This document shows positions 44,220 through 53,650 of a DNA stretch of 64,000 nt, piece after piece. The DNA lies in the NCBI GenBank assembly GCA_019510435.1, contig JAEKKJ010000010.1:62001-126000 (forward strand), read 5' to 3'. The stretch comes from Caulobacterales bacterium (GTDB taxonomy: Bacteria; Pseudomonadota; Alphaproteobacteria; Caulobacterales; Caulobacteraceae). Position numbers and translations under genes: made by a program. How positions within the stretch are numbered: the stretch's first letter is position 1; every line of letters starts with the position of its first letter. The notes below the pieces were generated by a model. That model had not been told where the DNA came from. It saw only the letters and a list, made by a program, of their open reading frames with translations, and did no database searches.

Positions 44220-46028
44220 ATGCACCGTCGACAGTTCCTCACCGCCGCCTCGGCCGCGGCGCTGGCCGCCGCTTCGCCGGCTCTCGCGCAGGGGAGCGAG
44301 GACCCTCGCCTGCGCACGTTGCTGGACGCGTTCTGGGAGGAACAGATCGACGAGAGCCCCGAGGCCGCCACCACGCTCGGCCTCGACACCGGCGCCCGGG
44401 CCATCCTGCGCAGCCAGGTCAGCAACTATTCGCAGGCCGGGCGGACGGCGATGTTCCAGCGCGCCGCGAGCCGGCTGGCGCGGCTGCGCACGGTCGACCG
44501 GACCCGCCTCTCGCCGGCGTCGCAGATCGACTACGACGTGGTCGCCTACCAGTACCAGCGCGGGGTGGAGGGGGCCGAGCGGTTCCGGTTCGGCGAGGGC
44601 GCCTCGGCCGGCTTCTCCTACGCGCCCTATTCGCCCTATGTGGTGAGCCAGCTCTCCGGTCCGTACCAGGCGCTGCCGGACTTCTTGGACTCCAAGCATC
44701 CGGTCCAGACCAGCGCGGACGCCGAGGCCTATCTCACCCGCCTGCGCCTGATCGGCGCCGCCATCGACGACTCGACCGAGAGCCTGAAAGCGGAGGCGGC
44801 GAAGGGCGTGCTGGCGCCCGACTTCCTGCTCGAGGCCGCCGCAGCGCAGTTGGCCAAGCTGCGCGACTCCGACGCCCTGGCCATGGGCCTGGCGAAGAAG
44901 GCCGCAGCGGCGGGTCTGCCCGGCGACTGGGAGGCGCGGGCCCGCCAGGCGCTGGACCAGGCGCTGCGGCCGGCGGCCGAGCGGCAGCGGCTGGCGGTGG
45001 AGGCGCTGAAGCCCAAGGCCAGCCACGAGCCCGGCGTCTGGCGGCTGCCGGACGGGGAGGCCTATTACGCCGGCGCGCTCGCCTTCCAGACCACCACCGC
45101 CCTGACGCCGGAGGAGGCGCACCAGCTGGGGCTGGAGCAGGTGAAGGCCCTGACCGCCCAGATCGATCCCCTGCTCCGCGCCCAGGGCCTGACGAGCGGG
45201 ACGGTGACCGAGCGGCTGGTGGCGCTCAACACCCGCCCCGACCAGGTCTTCGCCAACACCGACGCCGGCCGCGCCGAGATCCTGGCCTATCTGAACGGCC
45301 GCATCGCCGACGTGCGCACCCGCCTGCCGAAGGTGTTCGCCACCGTGCCGGCCGCGCCCATGGAAATCGTACGGGTGCCTCCGGCGATCGAGGATGGCGC
45401 GGCCAACGGCTACGCCCAGCCGGCCACGCTGGACGGCAAGCGGCCGGGGCGGTTCTACATCAACCTGAAGGACACGGCCGAGTGGCCCAGGTTCTCCCTG
45501 CCGACCCTGGCCTATCATGAGGGCTATCCCGGCCACCAATGGCAGGGCGCCATCGCCCAGGCCTCCACCGAGCTGCCGATGATCCGCCGCCAGGGCGGGG
45601 GCTTTGCGGCCTATGGCGAGGGCTGGGCGCTCTATTCCGAGCAGCTGGCCGACGAGCTGGGAGTCTACGACGGCGACCCGCTGGGCAAGATCGGGCTCCT
45701 GCAGTCGCTGCTGTTCCGGGCGGTGCGCCTGGTGGTGGACACCGGCATGCACGCCAAGCGCTGGAGCCGCGAGAAGGCCACCGACTACATGGTCGCCGCC
45801 ACCGGCCGGCCGCGGGGCGGGATGCAGCGCGAGATCGACCGCTACTGCGTCTGGCCGGGCCAGGCCTGCAGCTACAAGGTGGGCCACAATGCGTGGGAGC
45901 GCCTGCGCGACGAGGCGCGCGCCCGCCAGGGCGACCGTTTCGACCTCAAGCAGTTCCACGAGGTCCTGCGCCGCGGGCGCCTGCCGCTGGTGGTGCTGGA
46001 GCAGGTGGTGAAAACGACGCTGGTGTGA
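44220..46028 (+). CDS. Secreted DUF885-family metallopeptidase-like protein
   Basis: 602 residues with a Tat-like signal (MHRRQFLTAASAAALAAA). The DUF885 hallmark HEGYPGHQWQ begins at H433 and is a gluzincin-like metal site; YGEGWALYSEQL supplies the further conserved Glu. A GRPRGGMQREIDRYCVWPGQACSYKVG block near the end is typical of the family. Probably a periplasmic carboxypeptidase-type enzyme, working with the M20 peptidase upstream (inference). A periodic-arm inverted repeat follows. Confidence 0.9.
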   Translation: MHRRQFLTAASAAALAAASPALAQGSEDPRLRTLLDAFWEEQIDESPEAATTLGLDTGARAILRSQVSNYSQAGRTAMFQRAASRLARLRTVDRTRLSPASQIDYDVVAYQYQRGVEGAERFRFGEGASAGFSYAPYSPYVVSQLSGPYQALPDFLDSKHPVQTSADAEAYLTRLRLIGAAIDDSTESLKAEAAKGVLAPDFLLEAAAAQLAKLRDSDALAMGLAKKAAAAGLPGDWEARARQALDQALRPAAERQRLAVEALKPKASHEPGVWRLPDGEAYYAGALAFQTTTALTPEEAHQLGLEQVKALTAQIDPLLRAQGLTSGTVTERLVALNTRPDQVFANTDAGRAEILAYLNGRIADVRTRLPKVFATVPAAPMEIVRVPPAIEDGAANGYAQPATLDGKRPGRFYINLKDTAEWPRFSLPTLAYHEGYPGHQWQGAIAQASTELPMIRRQGGGFAAYGEGWALYSEQLADELGVYDGDPLGKIGLLQSLLFRAVRLVVDTGMHAKRWSREKATDYMVAATGRPRGGMQREIDRYCVWPGQACSYKVGHNAWERLRDEARARQGDRFDLKQFHEVLRRGRLPLVVLEQVVKTTLV

Positions 46029-46064
46029 GCGCCGGTCTCCGTTACGCCGCAGGCGACTAAGAGC

Positions 46065-46129
46065 ACCGCCAAGACGCCAAGAACGCCAAAGGGCCTGATC
46101 AAGCTTGGCGTCCTTGGCGTCTTGGCGGT
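46065..46129. repeat. Long inverted repeat with periodic arms (type C)
   Basis: The left arm (46065-46091) is ACCGCCAAGACGCCAAG then AACGCCAAAG. The right arm (46104-46129) reads back as ACCGCCAAGACGCCAAG then GACGCCAAG. The loop is about 12 bases. It lies between the DUF885 and MFS genes, which are on the same strand. Confidence 0.92.
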
Positions 46130-46295
46130 CCCCTTCAGGCTTTGGAAGCGCCTGCGGCGCGCGCCCGCTCAATCTCTGTGCGATGCGCCCGCCCGTGACC
46201 CTCCACACGGCGGGGCACGGATCTGGTCGCTTTCGGAGCGGCGCGAAGCGGCTATAGAACAGCCCACAACAAGAAAGCTCCGGGAGTACACAGGA

Positions 46296-47960
46296 ATGGC
46301 GGGGATCGCCGCGGGCGCGGGCGCGCCGGAGGCTCCGGCCGCATCGCTGCGGACCGTCGTCGCCGCCTCCTCGGCCGGCACCACCTTCGAGTGGTACGAC
46401 TTCTTCGTCTTCGGCAGCCTGACCGGCGTCATCTCCAAGACCTTCTTCTCCGGCCTGCCCGAGACGGCAGGGCTGGCGGCGGCCCTGGCGCTGTTCGGCG
46501 CAGGCTTCCTGTTCCGGCCGCTGGGCGCCCTGGTGTTCGGGCGGATCGGCGACCGGGTGGGCCGAAAGGGCGCGTTCCTGGCCACCGTGCTGCTGATGGG
46601 CGGCGCCACCGTCGCCATCGGCCTGCTGCCCAGCTACCACCAGGCGGGCATGGTGGGCCCGGGCCTCTTGATCCTGATGCGGATCATCCAGGGGTTCGCC
46701 CTGGGCGGCGAATATGGCGGGGCGGCGATCTATGTGGCCGAGCACGCGCCGTCGAACGGCCGCGGCGGCGCGACCAGCTGGATCCAGACCTCGGCCGCGT
46801 TCGGTCTCTTCGCCGCCCTCATGGTGATCCAGGGCACGCGGCTGGGCGTGGGCTCCGCCGCCTTCGACGCCTGGGGCTGGCGGATCCCGTTCCTGGTCTC
46901 GGGCCTGCTGCTGATCGTCTCGATCTGGATGCGGCTGAAGCTGTCGGAGAGCCCCTCCTTCGCCAAGCTGCAGCTCGAGGGCGAGGTCAGCCACGCGCCC
47001 TACCGCGAGGCCTTCGGCCGCTGGCCCAACCTGAAGCTGGTGCTGATCGCCCTCGCGGCGATCATGTTCGCGCAGGGGGCCGTCTGGTACACGGCCTTCT
47101 TCTACGTGCAGACCTTCATGGAGCGCTTCCTGAAGGCCCCGCCGGAGACCATCAATTTCCTCATGCTGTGCGCCGTCGCCGCCAGCGCACCGCTGTACGT
47201 CTTCTTCGGCTGGCTGTCGGACAGGGTGGGCCGCAAGCCGGTGCTGCTGTTCGGCATGACCCTGATGCTGGTCGCCTATTTCCCCGGCTTCCACATGCTG
47301 GCCCGCACCCTGAACCCGGCCCTGGCCGAGGCGGAGGCCAAGACGCCGGTGACCGTGGTGGCCGACCCGGCCGACTGCTCCCTGCAGTTCGACCCGGTGG
47401 GCAAGGCCAACTTCCTGTCGTCCTGCGACATCGCCAAGTCGACCCTGGCCAATGCGGGCGTCTCCTACCGCAACGCACCCGGCGCGCCCGGCGAGGTCGC
47501 CCTGGTGCGCATCGGGGCCCAGACCATTCCGTCGACCGCGGCGAGCGGCTTGCCGGCGCCGGTGGCCAAGGCGGTGAAGGCCAGCGTCGAGGCCCGACTG
47601 AAGACCGCCCTGGCCCAGAGCGGCTATCCGCCCAAGGCCGACCCGAAGCGGATGAACCTCGCCGGCGCGCTCCTGGTGATGCTGGTGTTCGTGGTGGCCG
47701 CCACGGCGCTCTATGGCCCCATCGCCGCCTGCCTGGTGGAGCTGTTCCCCACGCGGGTGCGCTACACGGCCCTGAGCCTGCCCTACCACATCGGCACCGG
47801 CTGGGTGGGCGGCTTCGTGCCCTTCACCGCCTTCGCCATCGTCACCACCGTGGGCGACCTCTACGCGGGGCTGTGGTTCCCGTTCGTGTTCACCGCGATC
47901 TCCGTCGTCACCTGCCTGCTGCTCCTGCCCGAAACCCGGGGAAAGCCGCTGGACGCCTGA
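46296..47960 (+). CDS. MFS metabolite:proton symporter (MHS family)
   Basis: 554 residues with 12 predicted transmembrane helices. Family signs are TTFEWYDFFVFGSLTG at helix 1, RPLGALVFGRIGDRVGRK (loop 2-3 signature), QGFALGGEYGGAAIYVAEHAP and GWLSDRVGRKPVL (loop 8-9). Relatives carry osmolytes, dicarboxylates or shikimate with protons. It is longer than the usual ~430 because of an insert of about 110 residues between helices 10 and 11 (from EAEAKTPVTVV to PKRMNLAG). The insert carries two Cys and would face the periplasm. The substrate is unknown. Confidence 0.9.
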   Translation: MAGIAAGAGAPEAPAASLRTVVAASSAGTTFEWYDFFVFGSLTGVISKTFFSGLPETAGLAAALALFGAGFLFRPLGALVFGRIGDRVGRKGAFLATVLLMGGATVAIGLLPSYHQAGMVGPGLLILMRIIQGFALGGEYGGAAIYVAEHAPSNGRGGATSWIQTSAAFGLFAALMVIQGTRLGVGSAAFDAWGWRIPFLVSGLLLIVSIWMRLKLSESPSFAKLQLEGEVSHAPYREAFGRWPNLKLVLIALAAIMFAQGAVWYTAFFYVQTFMERFLKAPPETINFLMLCAVAASAPLYVFFGWLSDRVGRKPVLLFGMTLMLVAYFPGFHMLARTLNPALAEAEAKTPVTVVADPADCSLQFDPVGKANFLSSCDIAKSTLANAGVSYRNAPGAPGEVALVRIGAQTIPSTAASGLPAPVAKAVKASVEARLKTALAQSGYPPKADPKRMNLAGALLVMLVFVVAATALYGPIAACLVELFPTRVRYTALSLPYHIGTGWVGGFVPFTAFAIVTTVGDLYAGLWFPFVFTAISVVTCLLLLPETRGKPLDA

Positions 47961-48005
47961 GGGACGGCCGTTTTCCAGGCCGCGAAGCGGCGCGCTCCTA
48001 TTTGG

Positions 48006-48104
48006 TCCACGAACCACACGAACGACACGAACAGCGGCGCTAGGCCTGCCGAGGCTCCGGTGGCGGTGAGCACCCCCGTTCGTGTGGTTCGTGTGGTTCG
48101 TGGA
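48006..48104. repeat. Long inverted repeat with 9-bp periodic arms (type D)
   Basis: The left arm (48006-48033) is TCCACGAAC then CACACGAAC, GACACGAAC: three 9-bp units. The right arm (48077-48104) is its complement with one mismatch. The spacer is about 43 bases. It sits between the convergent MFS and dipeptidase genes. Confidence 0.92.
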
Positions 48105-48152
48105 TAAATGACGGAGCCTCCGCTGGCGCGGCGGCTCAAGGAAGAACCCGGC

Positions 48153-49499
48153 CTACTTCGCCCCGTCCAGCTCGGCGATGGTCGCGTAGGACGGCTGGGT
48201 GGTTGCCTGGAGCTTCTTGGCCACCGCCTCGGCCTCGCGCAGGACCCGCAGGACGTTGCCGCCGGCCACCTTGGCGAGGTCCTCGTCGCTCCAGCCGCGG
48301 CGGGCCAGTTCGGCCAGCAGGGCCGGGTACTTGTCCACGCCCTCCAGGCCCACCGGCGTCTCGCCGATGCCGTCGAAGTCGGAGCCGATACCCACGCAGT
48401 CCACGCCGCAGACCTTGGCGATGTGCTCGATGTGGTCGGCGACCATGGCCAGGGTCACCGGCGGGGCCGGATGGGCCTTGTCCCAGGCCGCCAGCGCCGC
48501 CTTGGCCTTGTCCGGCTGGCCGATATAGAGGCCGCCGAACGGCGGGGCGTTGTAGCGGGCCTGTTCGGCGGAGCGGTCGGCGGCCCAGCGGTTGCGCTCG
48601 GCCGAGACATAGGTGGTGGCGAAATTGGCCATCACCACCCCGTGGTTCTGGGCCACCAGCTTCAGCACCTCGTCGGAGACGTTGCGGGCGTGGTCGTCGA
48701 CGCCCTTGGCCCCGGAGTGCGAGAAGATCACCGGCGCCTGGGTCACCGCCAGGGCGTCGCGCATGGTCTTCTCGGACACGTGGCTCAGGTCCACCAGCAT
48801 GCCCAGCCGGTTCATCTCGCCCACCACCGCCTTGCCGAACGGGGTCAGGCCATTGTGCTCGGGATTGGCGGTGGCGCTGTCGGCCCAGTGGTTGTTGATG
48901 GCGTGGCTCAGGGTCATGTAGCGCGCGCCGGACGCGTAGACCTGGCGCAGGGTGGGCAGGCTGTCGTCGATCTGGTGGCCGCCCTCGACGCCGATCAGCG
49001 AGGCGATCCGGCCGGCCTTGTGGATGCGGACCACGTCGTCGGCGGAATAGGCCATCTCGAAGACATCGGGGTAGCGAGCCGCCAGCCCCTTGACGATGTC
49101 GATCTGCTCCAGGGTCAGCTTCACGGCCGCCGGACCGGTGATGTTGGGCGGGATGAACACCGACCAGAACTGGCCGCCGAGATGGCCGGCCTTCAGGCGC
49201 GGGATGTCGGTCATCAGGCCGGGCGCGTCCGGCTGGTCCTTGGGCGGCGCCAGGTGCGAGGTGTCGGCGCGCAGGTCCAGCTTGTCGACCTGGCCGCCCG
49301 CCCGGGCGCGGATCTCCCAGGCCAGGTCGTTGTGGCCGTCGATCAGCGGGGTCTTCTGCAGCACCTTATCCACCCGCGCGGCGATCTTCGGGTCCACGGC
49401 CTGAGATTGGGCCTGGGATTGGGTTTGAGCTTGGGCCAGGGCGGGCAGGGCGGCGCCCGCGAGCAGCCACGCCGCCGCAGCGGCCATCTTCGTGCGCAT
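48153..49499 (-). CDS. Secreted membrane dipeptidase (M19 family)
   Basis: 448 residues. ATG 49499 is chosen because GGGGAG lies six bases upstream; ATG 49505 would touch it. The signal peptide ends at ALA-QA, followed by a Gln/Ser/Ala-rich linker. Zinc-site motifs of renal dipeptidase are [44 protein letters not shown] and [10 protein letters not shown]. It hydrolyses dipeptides, possibly including D-amino acid ones, in the periplasm. Confidence 0.94.
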   Translation of the reverse strand: MRTKMAAAAAWLLAGAALPALAQAQTQSQAQSQAVDPKIAARVDKVLQKTPLIDGHNDLAWEIRARAGGQVDKLDLRADTSHLAPPKDQPDAPGLMTDIPRLKAGHLGGQFWSVFIPPNITGPAAVKLTLEQIDIVKGLAARYPDVFEMAYSADDVVRIHKAGRIASLIGVEGGHQIDDSLPTLRQVYASGARYMTLSHAINNHWADSATANPEHNGLTPFGKAVVGEMNRLGMLVDLSHVSEKTMRDALAVTQAPVIFSHSGAKGVDDHARNVSDEVLKLVAQNHGVVMANFATTYVSAERNRWAADRSAEQARYNAPPFGGLYIGQPDKAKAALAAWDKAHPAPPVTLAMVADHIEHIAKVCGVDCVGIGSDFDGIGETPVGLEGVDKYPALLAELARRGWSDEDLAKVAGGNVLRVLREAEAVAKKLQATTQPSYATIAELDGAK

Positions 49500-49569
49500 G
49501 GTCATCTCCCCGACTCGGCGTCCAGCCGCCACCCTCTGAGTCAACGGACGCCGGCGCAAGGACCGCCAC

Positions 49570-50454
49570 TCAGCTGGCGATCGGCAGCACCTCTGTGCTC
49601 ACGCCGGCGGCGTCCAGGGCCGCCTGTTCGGTGCGCCACGACGAGCCGGTGATCAGTCGGGCCACGTGCAGGCCCTCGGCCGCTAGGTCCACCAGCTCGG
49701 CCACCGACACGCCCTCCAGCCGCTCCGCGTCTCGCCGGGCCAGGGCCAGCACGTCGGCGTGCGCCTCGGGATCGCAGGCCAGGACGTCGGCCGCCGCCAG
49801 CGCCCGGGCGGCGCGCAGCGTCAGGAGATCAGCCGGACCGCGCGCGTCCACATAAAGGACCCGGCCCGCCAGTTGCGGCGTGTCGAACAGCGCCGCGCGC
49901 AGCCGCTCGCGGGCGCCCTCCATGTCACCCGCCACCGCCGCTTCGGCCGCGGGGCCGTTCAGGGCCGCGCGCAGGAACCGGCGGCGGGCGTGGGCGTCGG
50001 GCAGGGCGCCGCGCACCTCGTCCTGCATCAGGCGGAAGAGGGCGGCGATCCGGCCCGTGCCCTCCGGCACCCGGGCCTCGATGTCGTGGCGCAGCATGGT
50101 GGCCAGCATGGGCGAGGCGCCGCCCGTGCCGATGGCCGCCACCACCTCGCCACGGTCGATCACCGCCGGGGTGGTGAAGTCGCAGAGCGCCGGGCGGTCG
50201 ACGGCGTTGACCGGCACGCCGGCCGCGCGCGCCGCCTCCGCCGCGGCCCGGGCCCAGCCATCGTCCTCCGCGGCCACGAACGCCAGGCTCGCGCCCGCAT
50301 AGGCGCGCGGATCCAGGGCCTCCGCCCCGGTCAGCCGTACGATCGTCGCCGGCGAGCCCTCGAACAGGCGCGCCTTGGCCTCGGCCGCCTCGCCCTCGCC
50401 CGCGATGACCACCGTGCGGCCGGCCAGCGGGAAGAAGGCGGGGAAGGCGTCCAT
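49570..50454 (-). CDS. Siroheme synthase-like protein (CysG N-terminal domain)
   Basis: 294 residues. The first ~215 resemble the CysG-B/Met8 dehydrogenase-ferrochelatase: [23 protein letters not shown] (NAD loop), [39 protein letters not shown]. This converts precorrin-2 to siroheme for sulfite or nitrite reductase. The last ~80 residues ([23 protein letters not shown] onward) look like a shortened tetrapyrrole methylase (SUMT) domain, too small to be active. Its start overlaps the cytochrome c stop by one base (TAATG), a tight but unexplained coupling. Confidence 0.82.
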   Translation of the reverse strand: MDAFPAFFPLAGRTVVIAGEGEAAEAKARLFEGSPATIVRLTGAEALDPRAYAGASLAFVAAEDDGWARAAAEAARAAGVPVNAVDRPALCDFTTPAVIDRGEVVAAIGTGGASPMLATMLRHDIEARVPEGTGRIAALFRLMQDEVRGALPDAHARRRFLRAALNGPAAEAAVAGDMEGARERLRAALFDTPQLAGRVLYVDARGPADLLTLRAARALAAADVLACDPEAHADVLALARRDAERLEGVSVAELVDLAAEGLHVARLITGSSWRTEQAALDAAGVSTEVLPIAS

Positions 50455-50795
50455 TATTTCAGGGTCTTGAGGTAGGCGATGATCGCGGCGCGATTCTCGT
50501 CGGACGGCACCGAGATCATCATCTTGGTCCCGGGCGCGAAGGCCGACGGCGCCTTGAGGAACGCATCCAGGTTGGCGTCGGTCCAGGTCCCGCCCTTGGC
50601 CTTCAGGGCCGGCGAATAGGCGAAGCCTTCCTTGCTGGCGATCGGTGCGCCGGCGACCCCGGCCAGGCTGGGCGCCATGGGCGTGCCGCCGTGGCACATC
50701 TTGCATTGCAGGTTGAAGAGCTGTCCGCCGTCGGCCGCCAGCGCAGGGGCGGCGGTCAGGGCGAGGGCGGCGGAAACGGCGAGGGTGCGAAGCAT
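50454..50795 (-). CDS. Periplasmic c-type cytochrome
   Basis: 113 residues with a signal peptide (cleavage near ALA-AD). Haem attachment is C31-K-M-C34-H35, with an axial Met in GTKMMISVP and a final ...IIAYLKTLK helix, which fits a small class I cytochrome c. It is divergent from the molybdenum hydroxylase pair, for which it is a plausible electron acceptor. It is translationally coupled to the siroheme-synthase-like gene. Confidence 0.92.
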   Translation of the reverse strand: MLRTLAVSAALALTAAPALAADGGQLFNLQCKMCHGGTPMAPSLAGVAGAPIASKEGFAYSPALKAKGGTWTDANLDAFLKAPSAFAPGTKMMISVPSDENRAAIIAYLKTLK

Positions 50796-50936
50796 GCGAA
50801 CTCCGGGAACGGGGGATCAGGATTCGTAGCCAAGGCAGGAATTAGCCCGCGGCGGGGGCCTTGGCCACGCCACGATTTACGCGGTGGTCTGAACGACGTT
50901 AGGATTGCGCGCCAAATCAGCGTTCGGGAGGACTCC

Positions 50937-51434
50937 ATGGCGACGACGGTGGACGTGAACGGACGCAGCTATAACGTCAGTTCACCGCCCGACACGCCGC
51001 TGTTGTGGGTGCTGCGCGATGAACTGGGCCTGACCGGCACGAAGTACGGCTGCGGCATCGCCCAGTGCGGCGCCTGCACGGTGCTGGCCGACGGCAATCC
51101 GATCCGCTCGTGCCAGATGCCCGTCTCGGCCCTTGGCGCGGCCAAGATCACCACGATCGAGGGCCTGGGCGGCGCGACCCCGCTGCAGCAGGCCTGGGTG
51201 AAGCTGGACGTGCCCCAGTGCGGCTACTGCCAGTCGGGCCAGATCATGAGCGCCACCGCGCTCCTGGCCCAGAACGCCAAGCCGGACGATGCGGCGATCA
51301 CCGAGGCCATGGACGGCAACATCTGCCGCTGCGGCGCCTACCAGCGGATCCGCGCCGCCATCAAGGAGGCCGCGGGCATGCCGTCGGTGGCCGTGCCGTC
51401 GCCCGCGCTCGCCGCGCCGGCCCCCAAGGCCTGA
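50937..51434 (+). CDS. iorA: [2Fe-2S] subunit of isoquinoline-1-oxidoreductase-like enzyme
   Basis: 165 residues. The plant-type cluster ligands are CGIAQCGAC plus a later Cys (IRSCQMP); the second cluster uses CGYCQSGQ and CRCGAYQRI. It passes electrons from the Mo subunit to an outside acceptor. GGGAGGAC before the ATG is a good ribosome site. There is no separate FAD subunit, so the acceptor is probably a cytochrome, as in the IorAB group. The Ala/Pro tail is unusual. The Mo subunit follows after 14 bases. Confidence 0.92.
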   Translation: MATTVDVNGRSYNVSSPPDTPLLWVLRDELGLTGTKYGCGIAQCGACTVLADGNPIRSCQMPVSALGAAKITTIEGLGGATPLQQAWVKLDVPQCGYCQSGQIMSATALLAQNAKPDDAAITEAMDGNICRCGAYQRIRAAIKEAAGMPSVAVPSPALAAPAPKA

Positions 51435-51448
51435 GCGAGGATCCTGCG

Positions 51449-53650
51449 ATGAACAAGCCGCTGAACGACATCGTCCGCGCCGCCTCGCGCCGCGAGGTGC
51501 TGGCCGTGGGCGCCACCCTGGCCGGCTCGTCCCTGCTGGTCGGCTGCTCGCTGCCCACCATCCTCTCCGCGGGCTCGCCGGTGAAGCCCGGCGCCTTCGG
51601 GGCCTTCCTGAAGTTCGATCCCGACGGGTCGGTGACCGTGCTCTCCAAGCACATCGAGTTCGGCCAGGGCAACCACGCGGGCCTGGCGGCCATCGCCGCT
51701 GAGGAGCTGGACGCCGACTGGGACAAGGTGAAGGTCGAGCAGGCCCCGGCCAACGCCAAGCTCTACGGCAACTACCTGATGGGTGGGCTGCAGGGCACCG
51801 GCGGATCGTCCGCCATCGCCAACAGCTGGAAGCAGCTGCGCACGGCCGGCGCGGCGGCGCGCGCGATGTTCGTCCAGGCGGCGGCGACCAAGTGGGGCGT
51901 GGCGGCGGGCGAGGTCACGGTGGCCAATGGCGTGGTGGCGCACAAATCCGGCAAGCAGGCCGGCTTCGGCGAGCTCCTGGCCGACGCGGCCAAGGTCAAG
52001 CCGCCCCAGGCGCCGACGCTGAAGGACCCCAACAGCTTCACCCTGATCGGCACCCCGCGGGTGAAGCGCAAGGACTCCGGCCTGAAGGCCACCGGGAAGG
52101 CGCGCTACACCCAGGACGTCCACCTGCCGGACATGCTGACCGCCATGGTCGCCCACTCGCCCCGCTTCGGCGGCAAGGTGAAGTCGTTCGACGACAGCGC
52201 CGCGCGCAAGGTCCCCGGGTACGTCGCCACCTACCAGATCCCCACCGGTGTCGCGGTGGTCGCAACCTCCACCTACGCCGCCCGCCAGGCCCGCGACGCG
52301 CTGAAGGTCGACTGGGACGACAGCAAGGCCGAGAAGCGCGGCTCGGCGGAGATCCTGCAGGTGTTCAAGGACTACGCCTCGGGCAAGACCGTCGCGCCCA
52401 GCGGCAAGGACGGCTGGCAGCCGTTCAGCAGCCACGGCGACGCGGCCAAGGCCGCCGGCGGGACCGCCGCCGTCGAGGTGGCCTACGACTTCCCCTACCT
52501 CGCCCACGCCTCCATGGAGCCGATGAACTGCGTGGCGATGGTGGGCAAGGGCCCCGCCCGGCTGATGTACGGCGCCCAGGTGCCGACCCTGGACCAGGTG
52601 AACTGCGCCGGCGTGGTCGGGGCCCTGCCCGGCTCGGTGGAGATCGAGACCCTGGCCACCGGCGGCTCGTTCGGCCGCAGGGCCAACTTCCAGTCCGACT
52701 ACGTCGTCGAGTGCGTCCACATCGCCAAGAAGGTGGGTGGCGGACGCCCGGTGAAGCTGGTGTGGACCCGCGAGGACGACATGCGCGGCGGCCACTACCG
52801 GCCGATGGTCCACCACACGGTGCGGGTGACCGTCGACAAGGACGGCTATCCCGCCACCTGGCGCCACCGGATCGTCACCCAGTCGATCATGAAGGGCGCG
52901 CCCCCCGGGTCGCCGGGCGGGAAGGGCCTGGACACCACCGCGGTGGAGGGGGCCATGGGCTCGCCCTACCTCAAGGCGACGCCGGTGGTGGACGCCCAGG
53001 CGCTGACGCCTGACGTCGGTGTCACGGTCCTGTGGTGGCGCTCGGTGGGCGCGACCCACACCGCCTATGTGATGGAGCACACCATCGAGCAGCTGGCGCG
53101 CAAGGCAGGCAAGGATTCCGTCGAGTACCGCCGGGCGCTCTACACCAAGGCCGGCGCCAATCGGCACCTGGCCGCGCTGAACCTGGCGGCGGACAAGGCC
53201 GGCTGGACCACGCCCGCGCCCACCGGCTGGACCCGGGGCGTCGCGGTGCACGAGAGCTTCGGCTCGGTGGTGGCCCAGGTCGCCGAGGTCAAGCTCGAGA
53301 ACGGCCAGCCCAAGGTGGGCCGCGTGGTCACCGCCATCGATTGCGGCACCGCCGTCGCGCCCGACCAGGTGGCGGCGCAGATGGAGGGCGGCACCTGCTA
53401 CGGCCTCTCGGCGGCCCTCTTCGGCGCCATCACCCTGACCAAGGGCGTGGTCGACCAGGCCAACTTCGACGCCTACCGGGTGCTGCGCAATTCCGAAGCC
53501 CCCACGGTGGAGACCTATATCGTCCCCTCCACCAACAAGCCCTCGGGCGTGGGAGAGCCGGGCACCCCGGTGATCGGGCCGGCGGTGGCCAATGCGCTGC
53601 TCGCCATCACCGGCCAGCCGACGCTGAGCCAGCCGTTCGTCAAGACCTAG
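51449..53650 (+). CDS. iorB: Molybdopterin-binding subunit of isoquinoline-1-oxidoreductase-like enzyme
   Basis: 733 residues with a Tat signal (SRREVLAVGATLAGSSLL), so the enzyme is exported folded. Mo-cofactor regions include EFGQGNHAGL, GGLQGTGGSSA, HASMEPMNC, GGSFGRRANF and the catalytic glutamate in SGVGEPGTPVIGPAVANAL. It hydroxylates an N-heteroaromatic or aldehyde using water. The substrate cannot be assigned. The 3' end overlaps the convergent exonuclease III gene by four bases (CTAG). Confidence 0.93.
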   Translation: MNKPLNDIVRAASRREVLAVGATLAGSSLLVGCSLPTILSAGSPVKPGAFGAFLKFDPDGSVTVLSKHIEFGQGNHAGLAAIAAEELDADWDKVKVEQAPANAKLYGNYLMGGLQGTGGSSAIANSWKQLRTAGAAARAMFVQAAATKWGVAAGEVTVANGVVAHKSGKQAGFGELLADAAKVKPPQAPTLKDPNSFTLIGTPRVKRKDSGLKATGKARYTQDVHLPDMLTAMVAHSPRFGGKVKSFDDSAARKVPGYVATYQIPTGVAVVATSTYAARQARDALKVDWDDSKAEKRGSAEILQVFKDYASGKTVAPSGKDGWQPFSSHGDAAKAAGGTAAVEVAYDFPYLAHASMEPMNCVAMVGKGPARLMYGAQVPTLDQVNCAGVVGALPGSVEIETLATGGSFGRRANFQSDYVVECVHIAKKVGGGRPVKLVWTREDDMRGGHYRPMVHHTVRVTVDKDGYPATWRHRIVTQSIMKGAPPGSPGGKGLDTTAVEGAMGSPYLKATPVVDAQALTPDVGVTVLWWRSVGATHTAYVMEHTIEQLARKAGKDSVEYRRALYTKAGANRHLAALNLAADKAGWTTPAPTGWTRGVAVHESFGSVVAQVAEVKLENGQPKVGRVVTAIDCGTAVAPDQVAAQMEGGTCYGLSAALFGAITLTKGVVDQANFDAYRVLRNSEAPTVETYIVPSTNKPSGVGEPGTPVIGPAVANALLAITGQPTLSQPFVKT

